From contig DATJNA010000127.1 of the NCBI GenBank assembly GCA_035508435.1, forward strand, positions 4,833 through 68,832: a stretch of DNA of 64,000 nt. The letters run 5' to 3'. Shown one piece after another: positions 25,221-33,555 of this stretch (the stretch's first letter is position 1; every line of letters starts with the position of its first letter). The translations under genes were made by a program, and so were the position numbers. A model generated the notes under the pieces. It had not been told where the DNA came from, did not search any database, and worked only from the letters and a program-made list of their open reading frames with translations. The stretch comes from JASHVB01 sp035508435 (GTDB taxonomy: Bacteria > Pseudomonadota > Alphaproteobacteria > Acetobacterales > Acetobacteraceae).

Positions 25221-26105
25221 ATGATCGGCATCGACTGGGGCACCACCAGCTTTCGCGCATTTCGCATTGCGCGCGACGGCACCATACGCGACCGCCGTGC
25301 CAGCCAGCGCGGCATCATGAACGTCCCGGACAACCGTTTCGCCGAAACCCTGCGCGAGGAAATCGGTCCGTGGCTCGCCGCGGGCGAGGACTGCGTCTTG
25401 CTCAGCGGCATGATCGGCAGCCGCCAGGGCTGGGTGGAGGCGCCCTATGTGCCTTGTCCCGCCGGCGCCGCGGAACTGGGCACGGCCCTGACCGACATCC
25501 CCTTCGACTGGGGCAAGGTGAAGCTTGTCCCCGGCCTCTCCGGCACGGACGACGCCGGTATCGCCGAGGTGATGCGCGGCGAGGAGACACAGGTGATCGG
25601 CGTGCTCACCGCCATCGGCGGCACAGGCCTCGCCTGCCTGCCTGGCACGCATTCCAAATGGGCCCGCGTGGCGGAGGGCCGGATCACCGGGTTCTCCACC
25701 CACATGACCGGCGAAGCCTTCGCCGCCTTTCGCGGCCACACCATCCTGAGCCGCATGATGCGTGAGGGGCCCTCGGACGGCGCGCCCTTCGAGGCGGGCG
25801 TGCAGCGCTCGGGCGATCCCGGCGGGCTGCTGCACCACGTGTTCGGCGTGCGCGCGCTCACGCTGGCGGGCCGATTGGCGGAGACGGAATCGGCCGCCTA
25901 CCTGTCCGGCATCCTGGTCGGACACGAGGTGCGCGCGGCCTTGGCCGGCGCCGCCGGCACGGTGGTCCATGTCATCGGTGCGCCCGAGCTTACCTCGCTG
26001 TACGCGCGAGCGATCTCCGCCTGCGGCAGCTATGCGGAGCGCCACGACGGCGAGGCGGCCGCGCGCGGCCTGGTCCTGATCGGCGGGCATGCCGCATGGA
26101 CCTGA
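25221..26105 (+). CDS. dgoK: 2-dehydro-3-deoxygalactonokinase
   Basis: A 294-aa sugar-acid kinase starting MIGIDWGTTSFRAFR, the phosphate-1 motif of the ASKHA fold as found in DgoK. Other family marks are LLSGMIGSRQGWVEAPYVPCPAG, GEETQVIGVL, CLPGTHSKWARV and GLVLIGGHAAW at the end. It phosphorylates 2-keto-3-deoxygalactonate. GGAGGA lies before the ATG. The aldolase for the product starts 10 bp before its stop, so the two are a translation-coupled pair of the De Ley-Doudoroff route. The galactonate dehydratase and a transporter are not in the window. Confidence 0.92.
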   Translation: MIGIDWGTTSFRAFRIARDGTIRDRRASQRGIMNVPDNRFAETLREEIGPWLAAGEDCVLLSGMIGSRQGWVEAPYVPCPAGAAELGTALTDIPFDWGKVKLVPGLSGTDDAGIAEVMRGEETQVIGVLTAIGGTGLACLPGTHSKWARVAEGRITGFSTHMTGEAFAAFRGHTILSRMMREGPSDGAPFEAGVQRSGDPGGLLHHVFGVRALTLAGRLAETESAAYLSGILVGHEVRAALAGAAGTVVHVIGAPELTSLYARAISACGSYAERHDGEAAARGLVLIGGHAAWT

Positions 26106-26719
26106 ACGCCTGGCTCGACCGCTGCCGGCTGATCGCGATCCTGCGCGGCGTGCAACCTCACGAGGCCGACGCCATCGCTGCGGTTTTGGAGGAAGCAGGT
26201 ATTGCCATCGTGGAAGTGCCGCTGAACTCGCCGCAGCCGCTGGAGAGCATCGCACGCCTGGTGCGTCGCTTCGGTGCGCGGATGCTGATCGGCGCCGGCA
26301 CCGTGATGACGCCGTTGCAGGTGCGCGAGATCGCCGCCGCCGGCGGGCGGCTGATCGTCACGCCCCACGCCGATGCGCGGATAACGCGCGCGGCGAAGCA
26401 GCATGGGTTGTGGGCCATGCCGGGCTGCTTCACTCCTGCCGAAGCCTTCGCAATGCTGGAAGCCGGCGCCGACGCGCTGAAGTTGTTTCCGGCCGAGGCT
26501 GCCAGCCCCGCCGTCCTGCGTGCCTTGCGAGCGGTACTGCCGGCGGGGACCGCAGTGCTGCCGGTCGGTGGCATCGACGCATCGAACATGGCCGCGTGGC
26601 GAGCAGCCGGCGCGGCCGGCTTCGGGATCGGCTCGGCGATCTACCAGCCGGGCGACGCCGCGGAGATCGTGGCGGCAAAGGCACGTGCCCTGCTGGCGGC
26701 CGCGCAATTGAGCTCCTGA
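26096..26719 (+). CDS. dgoA: 2-dehydro-3-deoxy-6-phosphogalactonate aldolase
   Basis: A 207-aa class I aldolase of the KDPG/KDPGal type that yields pyruvate and glyceraldehyde 3-phosphate. Residues Arg17 (AILRGV), Glu40 (VEVPLNSP) and the Schiff-base Lys129 (ALKLFPAE) are in place, with GAGTVMT and PVGGIDASN for phosphate binding. The coupling to dgoK supports the galactonate rather than gluconate substrate. Confidence 0.92.
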   Translation: MDLNAWLDRCRLIAILRGVQPHEADAIAAVLEEAGIAIVEVPLNSPQPLESIARLVRRFGARMLIGAGTVMTPLQVREIAAAGGRLIVTPHADARITRAAKQHGLWAMPGCFTPAEAFAMLEAGADALKLFPAEAASPAVLRALRAVLPAGTAVLPVGGIDASNMAAWRAAGAAGFGIGSAIYQPGDAAEIVAAKARALLAAAQLSS

Positions 26720-26790
26720 CCGGCGCATTCGCCATTGTGAAATGCGGTGTCTCGGCAAGTTCGATACATCTCGGCGATTATGAAGCACAC

Positions 26791-26832
26791 CGTCGCAGCC
26801 ATTGTGAAACCCGTCGCAGCCATTGTGAAACG
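26791..26832. repeat. Short tandem repeat after dgoA
   Basis: cgtcgcagccattgtgaaac occurs twice with a 21-bp period (26791 and 26812). A diverged copy of ccattgtgaaa lies near 26731. Confidence 0.85.
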
Positions 26833-26862
26833 GTGTCGTCCTTGCCAGCTTCCGGCGCACCG

Positions 26863-27114
26863 TTACCGGCGATGCGAGGGATGGGCCTGATCCTCCCAAA
26901 CAGGTGCCGTTTCGGTGGCGTGCCGTTCATCGGTCCGCGTGCCCTTCGGCCGCGACTCGTCGCCACGCTTGTGCGGGGCGGTACGCCCGTGCGCGTGCTG
27001 CCCACGGGGTCCGACCACGCCCGATTGAGCTGGCGGATCGCTGGCCGGGAAGCTGTCCTCTATGGCTTCGTCGTGACGCCGTTCCGCATCATCGCGCATA
27101 GCGCGTGTCGTCAT
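26863..27114 (-). CDS. Small hydrophilic protein with DEAIEDSFPASDPPA motif
   Basis: An 83-aa charged, probably unstructured protein. Residues 14-28 carry EAIEDSFPASDPPA, a motif found near the N-terminus of many short alphaproteobacterial proteins of unknown role, often among stress genes. The remainder is rich in Arg, His and Gly. GAGGAG precedes the ATG at 27114. It is the last of six small genes on this strand, several with stress-type domains, which suggests the same role here. Confidence 0.7.
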   Translation of the reverse strand: MTTRAMRDDAERRHDEAIEDSFPASDPPAQSGVVGPRGQHAHGRTAPHKRGDESRPKGTRTDERHATETAPVWEDQAHPSHRR

Positions 27115-27178
27115 GGCAATCTCTCCTCATAATCCCGTCACGGAGTTTGCGCATATCATAACGTCGCAGGTGCAATCT

Positions 27179-27601
27179 CTACCGGCTCAATGCACGCTGA
27201 AGCTGCGCTTTGCTCATGCCTGAGCGGCCGGGAATCTTCCGCTTCTGCGCTTCCTTGTACAACTGCGCCCGCGTCTTCTCGCCGCTGCGGGACTGCGATC
27301 CGTCGCCGCGGGAGCGTGGCGCGGCACGACGACGCGACGCGCTGCGATCCGTCGCCCGGCGGCCTTCCTTCTCCCGCTGCGCTGTCTGCCCGCGTCGTTC
27401 CTTGCCCTTGGTGTGCGCGTACTGTCGCCGGTTTTCGCCACGCGACCGCTGGTTTGACGCGCCCGCCTCGCTCAACCCAATGGCGATCGCCTGACGCGGA
27501 TTCCTCACCCTCCCGCCGCGGCTGCTTTCCAGCTCGCCGTGCCTGTACTCGTGCATCACCCGCGCAACGGTGCTTTTCTGCTCTCGACTCTGCCTGGCCA
27601 T
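27179..27601 (-). CDS. DUF6496 domain protein with SAP/Rho-N-like tail
   Basis: A 140-aa basic protein. The N-terminus reads REQKSTVARVMHEYRHGELESS followed by VRNPRQAIAIGLSEAG, the DUF6496 signature. A long Arg-rich stretch (about 50-105) leads to TRAQLYKEAQKRKIPGRSGMSKAQLQRAL, a short helix-extension-helix of SAP or Rho-N type that often binds nucleic acid. AGGAGAAAGG precedes the ATG at 27601. The role is unknown; a nucleoid or stress function is plausible given its neighbours. Confidence 0.8.
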   Translation of the reverse strand: MARQSREQKSTVARVMHEYRHGELESSRGGRVRNPRQAIAIGLSEAGASNQRSRGENRRQYAHTKGKERRGQTAQREKEGRRATDRSASRRRAAPRSRGDGSQSRSGEKTRAQLYKEAQKRKIPGRSGMSKAQLQRALSR

Positions 27602-27664
27602 GATCCTTTCTCCTGGTGCGCGGAGCGGCGGGTGCCGGGGACGACACCCACCCGCCTTCGCCGT

Positions 27665-28162
27665 TCAGGTTTTGATCGCCTGCTGGTTGACTTCCTTGTT
27701 GGCGATATCGTTCAGCAGGTGGTCGGCCTTCTTCTCCTCCGCCAGCGTCGCTTCCATCAGCTTGACCACATCGTTCTGGCCGCAGCCGCGCGCCCAGGTG
27801 ACTATGCTGCCGTAGCGCGCCATTTCGTAATGCTCCACGGCCTGCGCGTTCGCCAGAATCCCCGCATCGCGCACTGGCCCCTGCTCGAACTTCTCGACGA
27901 CCTCGTCGCCTTCCTCGATAATGCCGTTGATCGCTTCGCAGGTCTGGGTGCGCGCACGCTGGCCCATCGAATCGAACGCCTTCTGCAACCGCTCGACCTG
28001 GCCCTCGGTCTCCTCGCGATGGTGCATCAGCGCTTGCTTCAGTTGATCGTTCTGCGCCGCCTTTGCCATCTTCGGCAGCGCCTTCAGGATCTGACGTTCC
28101 GCATAATAGATGTCGCGCATGAAATCGATGAGAAGCTCGTTCATACTCTTTGCCGTCGCCAT
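27665..28162 (-). CDS. Ferritin-like DUF892 (YciE/YciF type) stress protein
   Basis: A 165-aa four-helix protein beginning MATAKSMNELLIDFMRDIYYAERQILKALPKM, the standard opening of DUF892. The carboxylate and His ligands of a di-iron site can be placed in YYAE, HHREETEGQ, IIEEGDE, AVEHYEMARYG and ATLAEEKKAD. YciE/YciF-type proteins are induced by osmotic and stationary-phase stress. The start at 28162 is preferred since upstream residues lack the fold. Confidence 0.9.
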   Translation of the reverse strand: MATAKSMNELLIDFMRDIYYAERQILKALPKMAKAAQNDQLKQALMHHREETEGQVERLQKAFDSMGQRARTQTCEAINGIIEEGDEVVEKFEQGPVRDAGILANAQAVEHYEMARYGSIVTWARGCGQNDVVKLMEATLAEEKKADHLLNDIANKEVNQQAIKT

Positions 28163-28376
28163 GATATCCTCATTTCGCTTGCGTTTGATGGTTGGTCCGC
28201 CTTGCCCGCACATTCCGGCCGCCCCCGGCTCTGGCCATATCGGCCGTCGCACCGGATTGCCTGCAACGGCAAAGGCTAAGCGTCGCCGTCCTCCATTCGT
28301 TCGCAGCACAGGACGCAAAAGCCTGTGTATCTGTCTCGAGAAAACGCCCCCGCCGTGGTCCGCCGCTGGCGCCTCG

Positions 28377-28907
28377 TCAGAGCACTTGAATGTCCGTCGC
28401 GCCCGCGCTGTGCAGAATGCCTTCCGCTGCCACGCGTTTGGCCTCGGTCGGCGCGCGCACCGACAGGATCAACCTGCCCACGGCGGCCCGCGCATCCAAC
28501 TCGGCTTGTTCTTGCGAATTTGCGGCAGTGCTGATGGCATAGGTGGCACCACCAACTGCCGCCCCGGCGGCAACCGCCGCCGCCACAGCCGGTGCCGCCG
28601 CTCCTCCGGTTGCCACGGTGATCCCCGCCCCGGCCAACGCCGCCATGGCGGCCGCGGTGCTGGTATGCATCGTGCGCGCCTGGCGCGCATCATCCTCCTT
28701 GTCTGCGGGCATGGCACCAGACTCGGGCGTCGAACGCTCGGTGGGCGGAGCAAGCTCCGGCACGGCCAGGTCCGCGCGGTCGAAACCGGAGACCGAGAGT
28801 TGCTGGATCGCCTCCTGCATCCGCTCGCTGCTGGTGAAGCTGCCGCGCACTTCGTGCATGCCGCCGATCGCCGGACCGGTTGTCGCAGTCTGCGGGTTAT
28901 TTGCCAT
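28377..28907 (-). CDS. YflT-like stress protein with glycine-rich hydrophobic segment
   Basis: A 176-aa protein. HEVRGSFTSSERMQEAIQQLSVSGFDRADLAVPE (about 18-50) resembles the heat-inducible YflT/general-stress domain. Residues 85-135 are Ala/Gly-rich (AAAMAALAGAGITVATGGAAAP and a second such stretch), like a pair of glycine-zipper membrane helices. The C-terminal LILSVRAPTEAKRVAAEGILHSAGATDIQVL forms a ferredoxin-like strand-helix-strand. The start at 28907 has GGAG nine bases upstream. It is probably a membrane-associated stress protein. Confidence 0.75.
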   Translation of the reverse strand: MANNPQTATTGPAIGGMHEVRGSFTSSERMQEAIQQLSVSGFDRADLAVPELAPPTERSTPESGAMPADKEDDARQARTMHTSTAAAMAALAGAGITVATGGAAAPAVAAAVAAGAAVGGATYAISTAANSQEQAELDARAAVGRLILSVRAPTEAKRVAAEGILHSAGATDIQVL

Positions 28908-29140
28908 GATCTTTGAACTCCGCACTGTGTACGTCACTATTTGGCGTCACTTTGCCGGCAAGACGACCGCCAATCACGCAGGATCGATAAGCAGTTGCAC
29001 GCGCGCGCCGATGATTTACACGCGCATGTCGATGATCTGTGCGCACACGCCGAATTTTCGCGGCAGTGCGAAATCTCACTGCCGTTGCAAAACGCAAGCG
29101 CATGATCCGAGCGGTCGCTGCGGGTAGCAGCACCAATCCG

Positions 29141-29329
29141 CTACGGCGGCGGCATGGGCGGTTTCGCCGGGTCGCGGTTCTCGTCGCCTTGTGGATCGGG
29201 CGGCAGATTTTTCATTCGCCCGGGCGGCAGCGCATTTCTCTCGCCCGGGACATTGCCGATCGGAGCATGCAGCCGTTCCTCGACGACGCCGGGCGCGGGC
29301 CCGGCGTCCGGATCGTGATCGCGCATCAT
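29141..29329 (-). CDS. Small proline-rich hypothetical protein
   Basis: A 62-aa hydrophilic protein with a Pro-rich end (DPAKPPMPPP). Its ATG overlaps the stop of the KGG-type stress gene by four bases (ATGA), which supports translation. No family is recognised. Confidence 0.5.
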   Translation of the reverse strand: MMRDHDPDAGPAPGVVEERLHAPIGNVPGERNALPPGRMKNLPPDPQGDENRDPAKPPMPPP

Positions 29330-29604
29330 GGCGTAACTGGCTCAGTGGTATGACTGTGGAGGCCGCCCTTGCGGCCCGCGGCCGAGGCGCGCTCGCGATC
29401 CTGGGCGAAATTGCCGGGATTGTTCGGCGCACCGCCGCCGCCGTGGCTGCGCTCCCCGCCCTTGCGCCCTGCCTCCACCGCCCGTGCGCGGTCATTGGCA
29501 AAGTTACCGGAGCTCTTCTGTCCGCCAACACGGCCGGCACGCGCGGCCTTCTCGCGATCCAGCGCGAAGTTGCCACGGTTGGTGATCGTTCGCGTCTCTG
29601 ACAT
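29326..29604 (-). CDS. KGG-repeat general stress protein
   Basis: A 92-aa hydrophilic protein with three repeats of the stress-protein KGG type: GNFALDREKAARAGRVGG, GNFANDRARAVEAGRKGG and GNFAQDRERASAAGRKGG. This family includes GsiB and desiccation-linked proteins, which are intrinsically disordered and strongly induced by the general stress response. The start at 29604 has AAGGAAAG upstream. An EcfG-like promoter is seen at 29677-29701. Confidence 0.88.
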   Translation of the reverse strand: MSETRTITNRGNFALDREKAARAGRVGGQKSSGNFANDRARAVEAGRKGGERSHGGGGAPNNPGNFAQDRERASAAGRKGGLHSHTTEPVTP

Positions 29605-29676
29605 GGGGCTTGCTTTCCTTGCTAGCGTCCAGCCTGACAACGGCTTCGCCGCCGCCGGGTTGCCGTAGCGCTTGTC

Positions 29677-29701
29677 AACCACCGCCCCGCTGCCGCGTTC
29701 C
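29677..29701 (-). promoter_or_regulatory. EcfG (general stress sigma factor) type promoter
   Basis: On the minus strand, GGAAC (29701-29697), a 17-bp spacer and GTT (29679-29677) match the alphaproteobacterial EcfG consensus GGAAC-N16/17-(C)GTT. It ends about 73 bp before the KGG-protein start. The flanking region 29702-30084 has no gene that I can support. Confidence 0.55.
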
Positions 29702-30084
29702 CTCAGCGTGACACAACAGGATGGCCCGCGATGGCGACCGCGCAGAATGCAACGCGCGGCATATGCCACGCCGCAATTCGCGCAACAGAACCGGCGGTGT
29801 TCCGCGCCGAGTACCGCGACGAAATGAACCCGGACAATCCGGACGAACGTGAAGTTTCCCGACGATCACGTCGGCACGAGCGGAACGGACGCGAAAATCT
29901 GGACTGAGCAAATGGCACGCACCATGGGCTACGGCCGCGTGGTGTGGGATCCCGCATGACCGGGCAGACCTGCATCCGGACGGCGGCACCATCGTCAACG
30001 GCTGATCGCCGCACCGCCGCATGACGATCGCGGCGAACGGCGCTAGCCTGCGCCTTGGTCTGATATCGACAACGGGAGGGAACG

Positions 30085-31140
30085 ATGCGTGGTGTGGTGT
30101 TTACCGGTGGCCGCGACCTCGAGCTGATGGACTTCGCCGACCCCACGCCGGGACCGCACGAAGTCGTGGTGGAAATGAAAGCGTCCGGCATGTGCGGCAG
30201 CGACCTGCACCAGTACCGCAGGCCAAAGACCAGCGGTGGCGCGAATGCCACCGGACTGCCGGCCAATCCCAATCCGGTGATCGCGGGTCATGAACCGTGC
30301 GGCGTGGTGGCTGCGGTCGGCACGGCCGTTTCGGATCAGGAAGCACGCGTCGGCGAGCGGGTGATGGTGCACCACTACCAGGGGTGCACGCAGTGCAATC
30401 ACTGCCGGGCCGGCTGGCAGCAGCTCTGCCAGGAAGTGCCGGTGAAAGTGTACGGCAGCAATGCGCATGGCGGTCACGCGAAATATCTGTGCGTGCCCGC
30501 CAACACCATGGTGCCCCTGCCGGATGAGCTAAGCTTCTCGGCCGGTGCGGCGATCGCTTGCGGGTCCGGCACCGCCTATAGCGCGCTCCGCCGGATGAAC
30601 CTGTCCGGCAACGACACGATTGCGATCTTCGGGCAGGGGCCAGTGGGCTTGGCCGGGACGCAGTTCGCCAAGGCGATGGGCGCGCGCGTGATCGCGCTGG
30701 ATGTCAATCCGCAGCGCCTGACCCGCGCGAAGGAATTCGGGGCCGATGAAGTCGTGGACCCTGGCTCCAACGATCCCGTCGCCGCGATCAAGGACCTGAC
30801 CCATGGGCGTTATGCCGACCTGTCGCTGGATACATCGAGCAATCCGGAGGCGCGGGCGAACGCGATCCGCAGCACCAAGGTGTGGGGCACCATGTGCTTC
30901 GTCGGCGAGGGCGGCGACGTGCGGATCGATGTAAGCCCGATGCTGCTGCGGCGGCAGATGACCTTGGTCGCGTCGTGGACCTTCTCCAACATCATCCAGG
31001 CGGAGTGCGCGCGCTTCTGCGTCGAGCGCAGGGTCGACGTGGACCGCTTGTTCACCCACCACTGGAAGCTGGAGCAAGCGGAGGAGGCGTACAAATTGTT
31101 CGACAAGCAGAGTGATGGGAAAGGCGTCTTCTTGATGTGA
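30085..31140 (+). CDS. Zinc-dependent alcohol dehydrogenase family protein
   Basis: A 351-aa medium-chain dehydrogenase. Catalytic zinc ligands are Cys37 (MCGSD), His69 and Glu70 (AGHEPCG); structural zinc ligands are Cys101, 104, 107 and 115 (CTQCNHC then C). The nucleotide-binding motif is IFGQGPVGLAGTQFAKAMGARVIALD. It oxidises an alcohol or polyol with NAD(P); the Cys-rich threonine-dehydrogenase-like branch fits best, but the substrate is open. GGGAGGGAACG precedes the ATG. Confidence 0.88.
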   Translation: MRGVVFTGGRDLELMDFADPTPGPHEVVVEMKASGMCGSDLHQYRRPKTSGGANATGLPANPNPVIAGHEPCGVVAAVGTAVSDQEARVGERVMVHHYQGCTQCNHCRAGWQQLCQEVPVKVYGSNAHGGHAKYLCVPANTMVPLPDELSFSAGAAIACGSGTAYSALRRMNLSGNDTIAIFGQGPVGLAGTQFAKAMGARVIALDVNPQRLTRAKEFGADEVVDPGSNDPVAAIKDLTHGRYADLSLDTSSNPEARANAIRSTKVWGTMCFVGEGGDVRIDVSPMLLRRQMTLVASWTFSNIIQAECARFCVERRVDVDRLFTHHWKLEQAEEAYKLFDKQSDGKGVFLM

Positions 31141-31159
31141 CCGATCACGGAGACCTTCG

Positions 31160-31276
31160 CCTCCCCTTGCGCGCTTGGGCCGCTAAGCGGCGCAAGAATT
31201 GGGGGAGGGAGCGTGCAATCCGAAGTCGCCGTTTGTCGGCGCCCCTCCCCCAAGCCCCTCCGGCAAGGGGAGGGGA
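31160..31276. repeat. Pair of long G/C palindromes after the dehydrogenase
   Basis: cctcccc and ttgcgc (31160-31172) pair with gcgcaa and gggggagg (about 31190-31209). A second hairpin pairs cccctccccc/cccct (from 31242) with aaggggagggg (to 31276). They may act as terminator or repeat elements between the dehydrogenase and the ABC operon. No T-run follows. Confidence 0.6.
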
Positions 31277-31339
31277 GTTTCGTGCCGCGGCACGATCGCT
31301 CTGGCCACTGGCCGATGGTTTGCCTAGAACCCGGCTGCC

Positions 31340-32329
31340 ATGCTCGCCTTTATCCTCTCCCGCATCCTCCAGGCCATTCCGGTCCTGCTGGTCGTCGGCT
31401 TCATTGCGTTCGCGATGTTCGCCTATATCGGCGACCCGGTCGCCAGCATGCTCGGCCAGGACTACACCGAGGCGCAACGCCAGGCGCTGGTGCACCAGCT
31501 TGGCCTGGATCAGCCGTTCTTCGTGCAATACGTGCATTTCATCTGGGCCGCGCTGCACGGCAATTTCGGCATCAGCTTCCGCTTGGCCGAACCGGTCGGC
31601 TCACTGATCGCCAGCCGCCTGCCGGCAACGCTGGAACTGGCGATCGCCTCCACAGTGCTGGCCGTGGTCGTCGGCGTGCCGCTCGGCGTCTATGCCGGCA
31701 TCTATCGCGATTCATGGTTGTCACGCCTGATCATGGTCGTCAGCCTCGTCGGCGTCTCACTGCCAACCTTCTTGCTCGGCATCCTGCTGATCCTGGTATT
31801 CGCTGTTGCCTTGGGTTGGCTGCCAAGCTTCGGCCGCGGTCCGGTGGTGCAGGTCGGTGCATGGTGGACCACCGGCTTTACCTCGTGGGAGGGCATCAAG
31901 GCGCTGATCCTGCCCGCGGTGACGCTGGGCATGTTCCAGCTCACGCTGATCATGCGCCTGGTGCGCGCCGAGATGCTGGAAGTGCTGCGCGCCGACTACA
32001 TCAAATTCGCCCGCGCCCGCGGCCTGACCAGCCGGGCAATCAATTTCGGCCACGCGCTGAAGAACACGCTGGTGCCCGTGATCACCATCATTGGCCTGCA
32101 GTTCGGCGGCATCGTCGCCTACGCGCTGGTGACCGAGACGGTGTTCCAATGGCCGGGCGTCGGCCTGCTGCTGGCGCAGTCCATTGCGGTAGCAGATATC
32201 CCGGTGATGTCGGCCTACTTGCTCCTGGTGTCGCTGCTGCTGGTGATGATCAACCTGGTGGTGGACCTGTTGTATTACGCGATCGATCCGAGGCTGCGGG
32301 TGGAGCGCGGCTCGGCGCGGGGGCACTGA
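31340..32329 (+). CDS. dppB: Peptide/nickel-type ABC transporter permease (DppB-like)
   Basis: A 329-aa inner-membrane permease with six helices, opening MLAFILSRILQAIPVLLVVGFIAF as in DppB/OppB. The EAA cytoplasmic loop reads YIKFARARGLTSRAINFGHALKNTLVPVI. It forms the channel with the DppC-like protein at 32519. No Shine-Dalgarno is obvious. The operon contains two permeases and two ATPases, but no substrate-binding protein gene occurs in the window. Confidence 0.9.
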   Translation: MLAFILSRILQAIPVLLVVGFIAFAMFAYIGDPVASMLGQDYTEAQRQALVHQLGLDQPFFVQYVHFIWAALHGNFGISFRLAEPVGSLIASRLPATLELAIASTVLAVVVGVPLGVYAGIYRDSWLSRLIMVVSLVGVSLPTFLLGILLILVFAVALGWLPSFGRGPVVQVGAWWTTGFTSWEGIKALILPAVTLGMFQLTLIMRLVRAEMLEVLRADYIKFARARGLTSRAINFGHALKNTLVPVITIIGLQFGGIVAYALVTETVFQWPGVGLLLAQSIAVADIPVMSAYLLLVSLLLVMINLVVDLLYYAIDPRLRVERGSARGH

Positions 32330-32518
32330 AAATATGGCGCCGCAGCTTCACCCAGATGCGCCCAGGTTGGTCCCGGGCTGGCGTCATTGCGCGGGCCATG
32401 CCACGGATCAGTCGCGTTCGCAGTTGCCATCCGGGTTTGCTCTAAGCCCCATCAGCGTGCATCTGCGTTCATCTGCGGCCCCGATGGCCGTTTGCCACCG
32501 CCACGAAAGCCACCGCGG

Positions 32519-33442
32519 ATGAGCGCTACCACCAGCCGGCTCGCGCGCGCGTGGGACAGCGACGTTCTCTACAGCTTCCGGCATTCTCCCGTGGCGATCC
32601 TGTCGGCTTTCATCGCCCTGGTGTTGATCCTCTCGGCAGTGCTCGCCCCCTGGATCGCGCCGCACGATCCGATGGACCTGGCCAGCCTTTCCCTCCTCGA
32701 CAGCTTCAAGCCCCCGGTGCCGATGGACGGGTCCGACTGGTCCAACTTGCTCGGCACCGACAACCAGGGCCGCGACGTGCTCTCTGCCATCATGTATGGC
32801 ATGCGCATCAGCCTGCTGGTCGGCTTCGCTTCCATCCTTTTCGCCGTGGTGCTGGGCATCGGCATCGGCCTGCTGGCGGGGTACGTCGGCGGCATGCTCG
32901 GTGTGCTGCTGATGCGCATCGCCGACGTGCAACTGACCTTTCCCGCCATCCTCACCGCGCTGCTGGTCGATGGTGTGATCGGCGCCGCGTTGCCGCGCAC
33001 CTTGCACGAGCGATTACAGCTCTACGTCATCGTCTTCGCCATCGGCATCAGCCTGTGGCCCGGCATCGCCCGCACCGTGCGCGGCTCGACGATGGTGGAG
33101 CGCAACAAGGACTATGTGATGGCGGCGCGGGTCATTGGCGTGCCGTCGTGGAAGATCATGCTGAGCCACGCGCTGCCCAACGTCATCGGCCCGGTGCTGG
33201 TGATCGGCACGCTGGGGCTCGGGCTGGCGGTGGTGGCGGAAGCGACGCTGTCGTTCCTCGGCGTGGGCCTGCCGCCGACCCAGCCGTCGCTCGGCACGCT
33301 CATACGATTCGGCAACGACTTCCTGTTCTCCGGCCAGTGGTGGGTCACGATCTACCCGGGGGTCGCGCTGGTGCTGCTGGTGCTGTCCATCAACCTGCTG
33401 GGAGACTGGCTGCGCGACGTGCTGAATCCGAGGCTGCGATGA
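32519..33442 (+). CDS. dppC: Peptide/nickel-type ABC transporter permease (DppC-like)
   Basis: A 307-aa second permease, with the N-terminal helix SPVAILSAFIALVLILSAVLAPWIAP, the signature LLGTDNQGRDVLSAIMYGMRISLLVG and EAA loop DYVMAARVIGVPSWKIMLSHALPNV. The ATG at 32519 has only a weak Shine-Dalgarno; upstream in-frame sequence is intergenic in character. It pairs with DppB. Confidence 0.9.
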   Translation: MSATTSRLARAWDSDVLYSFRHSPVAILSAFIALVLILSAVLAPWIAPHDPMDLASLSLLDSFKPPVPMDGSDWSNLLGTDNQGRDVLSAIMYGMRISLLVGFASILFAVVLGIGIGLLAGYVGGMLGVLLMRIADVQLTFPAILTALLVDGVIGAALPRTLHERLQLYVIVFAIGISLWPGIARTVRGSTMVERNKDYVMAARVIGVPSWKIMLSHALPNVIGPVLVIGTLGLGLAVVAEATLSFLGVGLPPTQPSLGTLIRFGNDFLFSGQWWVTIYPGVALVLLVLSINLLGDWLRDVLNPRLR

Positions 33443-33459
33443 AGTCACTCCTGAAACCA

Positions 33460-33535
33460 CCCATGACCGGGCTTGATCCCGCCATCCGCGCACGATCTGC
33501 GGTGCAGAGATGGCCGGATCAGGCGCGGCAATGAC
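33460..33535. repeat. Palindromic repeat, family B copy
   Basis: ccatgaccgggcttgatccc (33462 onward) and, after a short loop, gatggccggatcaggcgcgg followed by caatgac form an imperfect palindrome. The same layout is seen at 41105-41165. It separates dppC from dppD within the operon. Confidence 0.6.
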
Positions 33536-33555
33536 GAGGGAGGCAGGCTCCCGCC

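Noticed and set aside
29702..30084. Short open frames upstream of the zinc dehydrogenase
   Set aside because: No start signal or motif; only short low-complexity frames.
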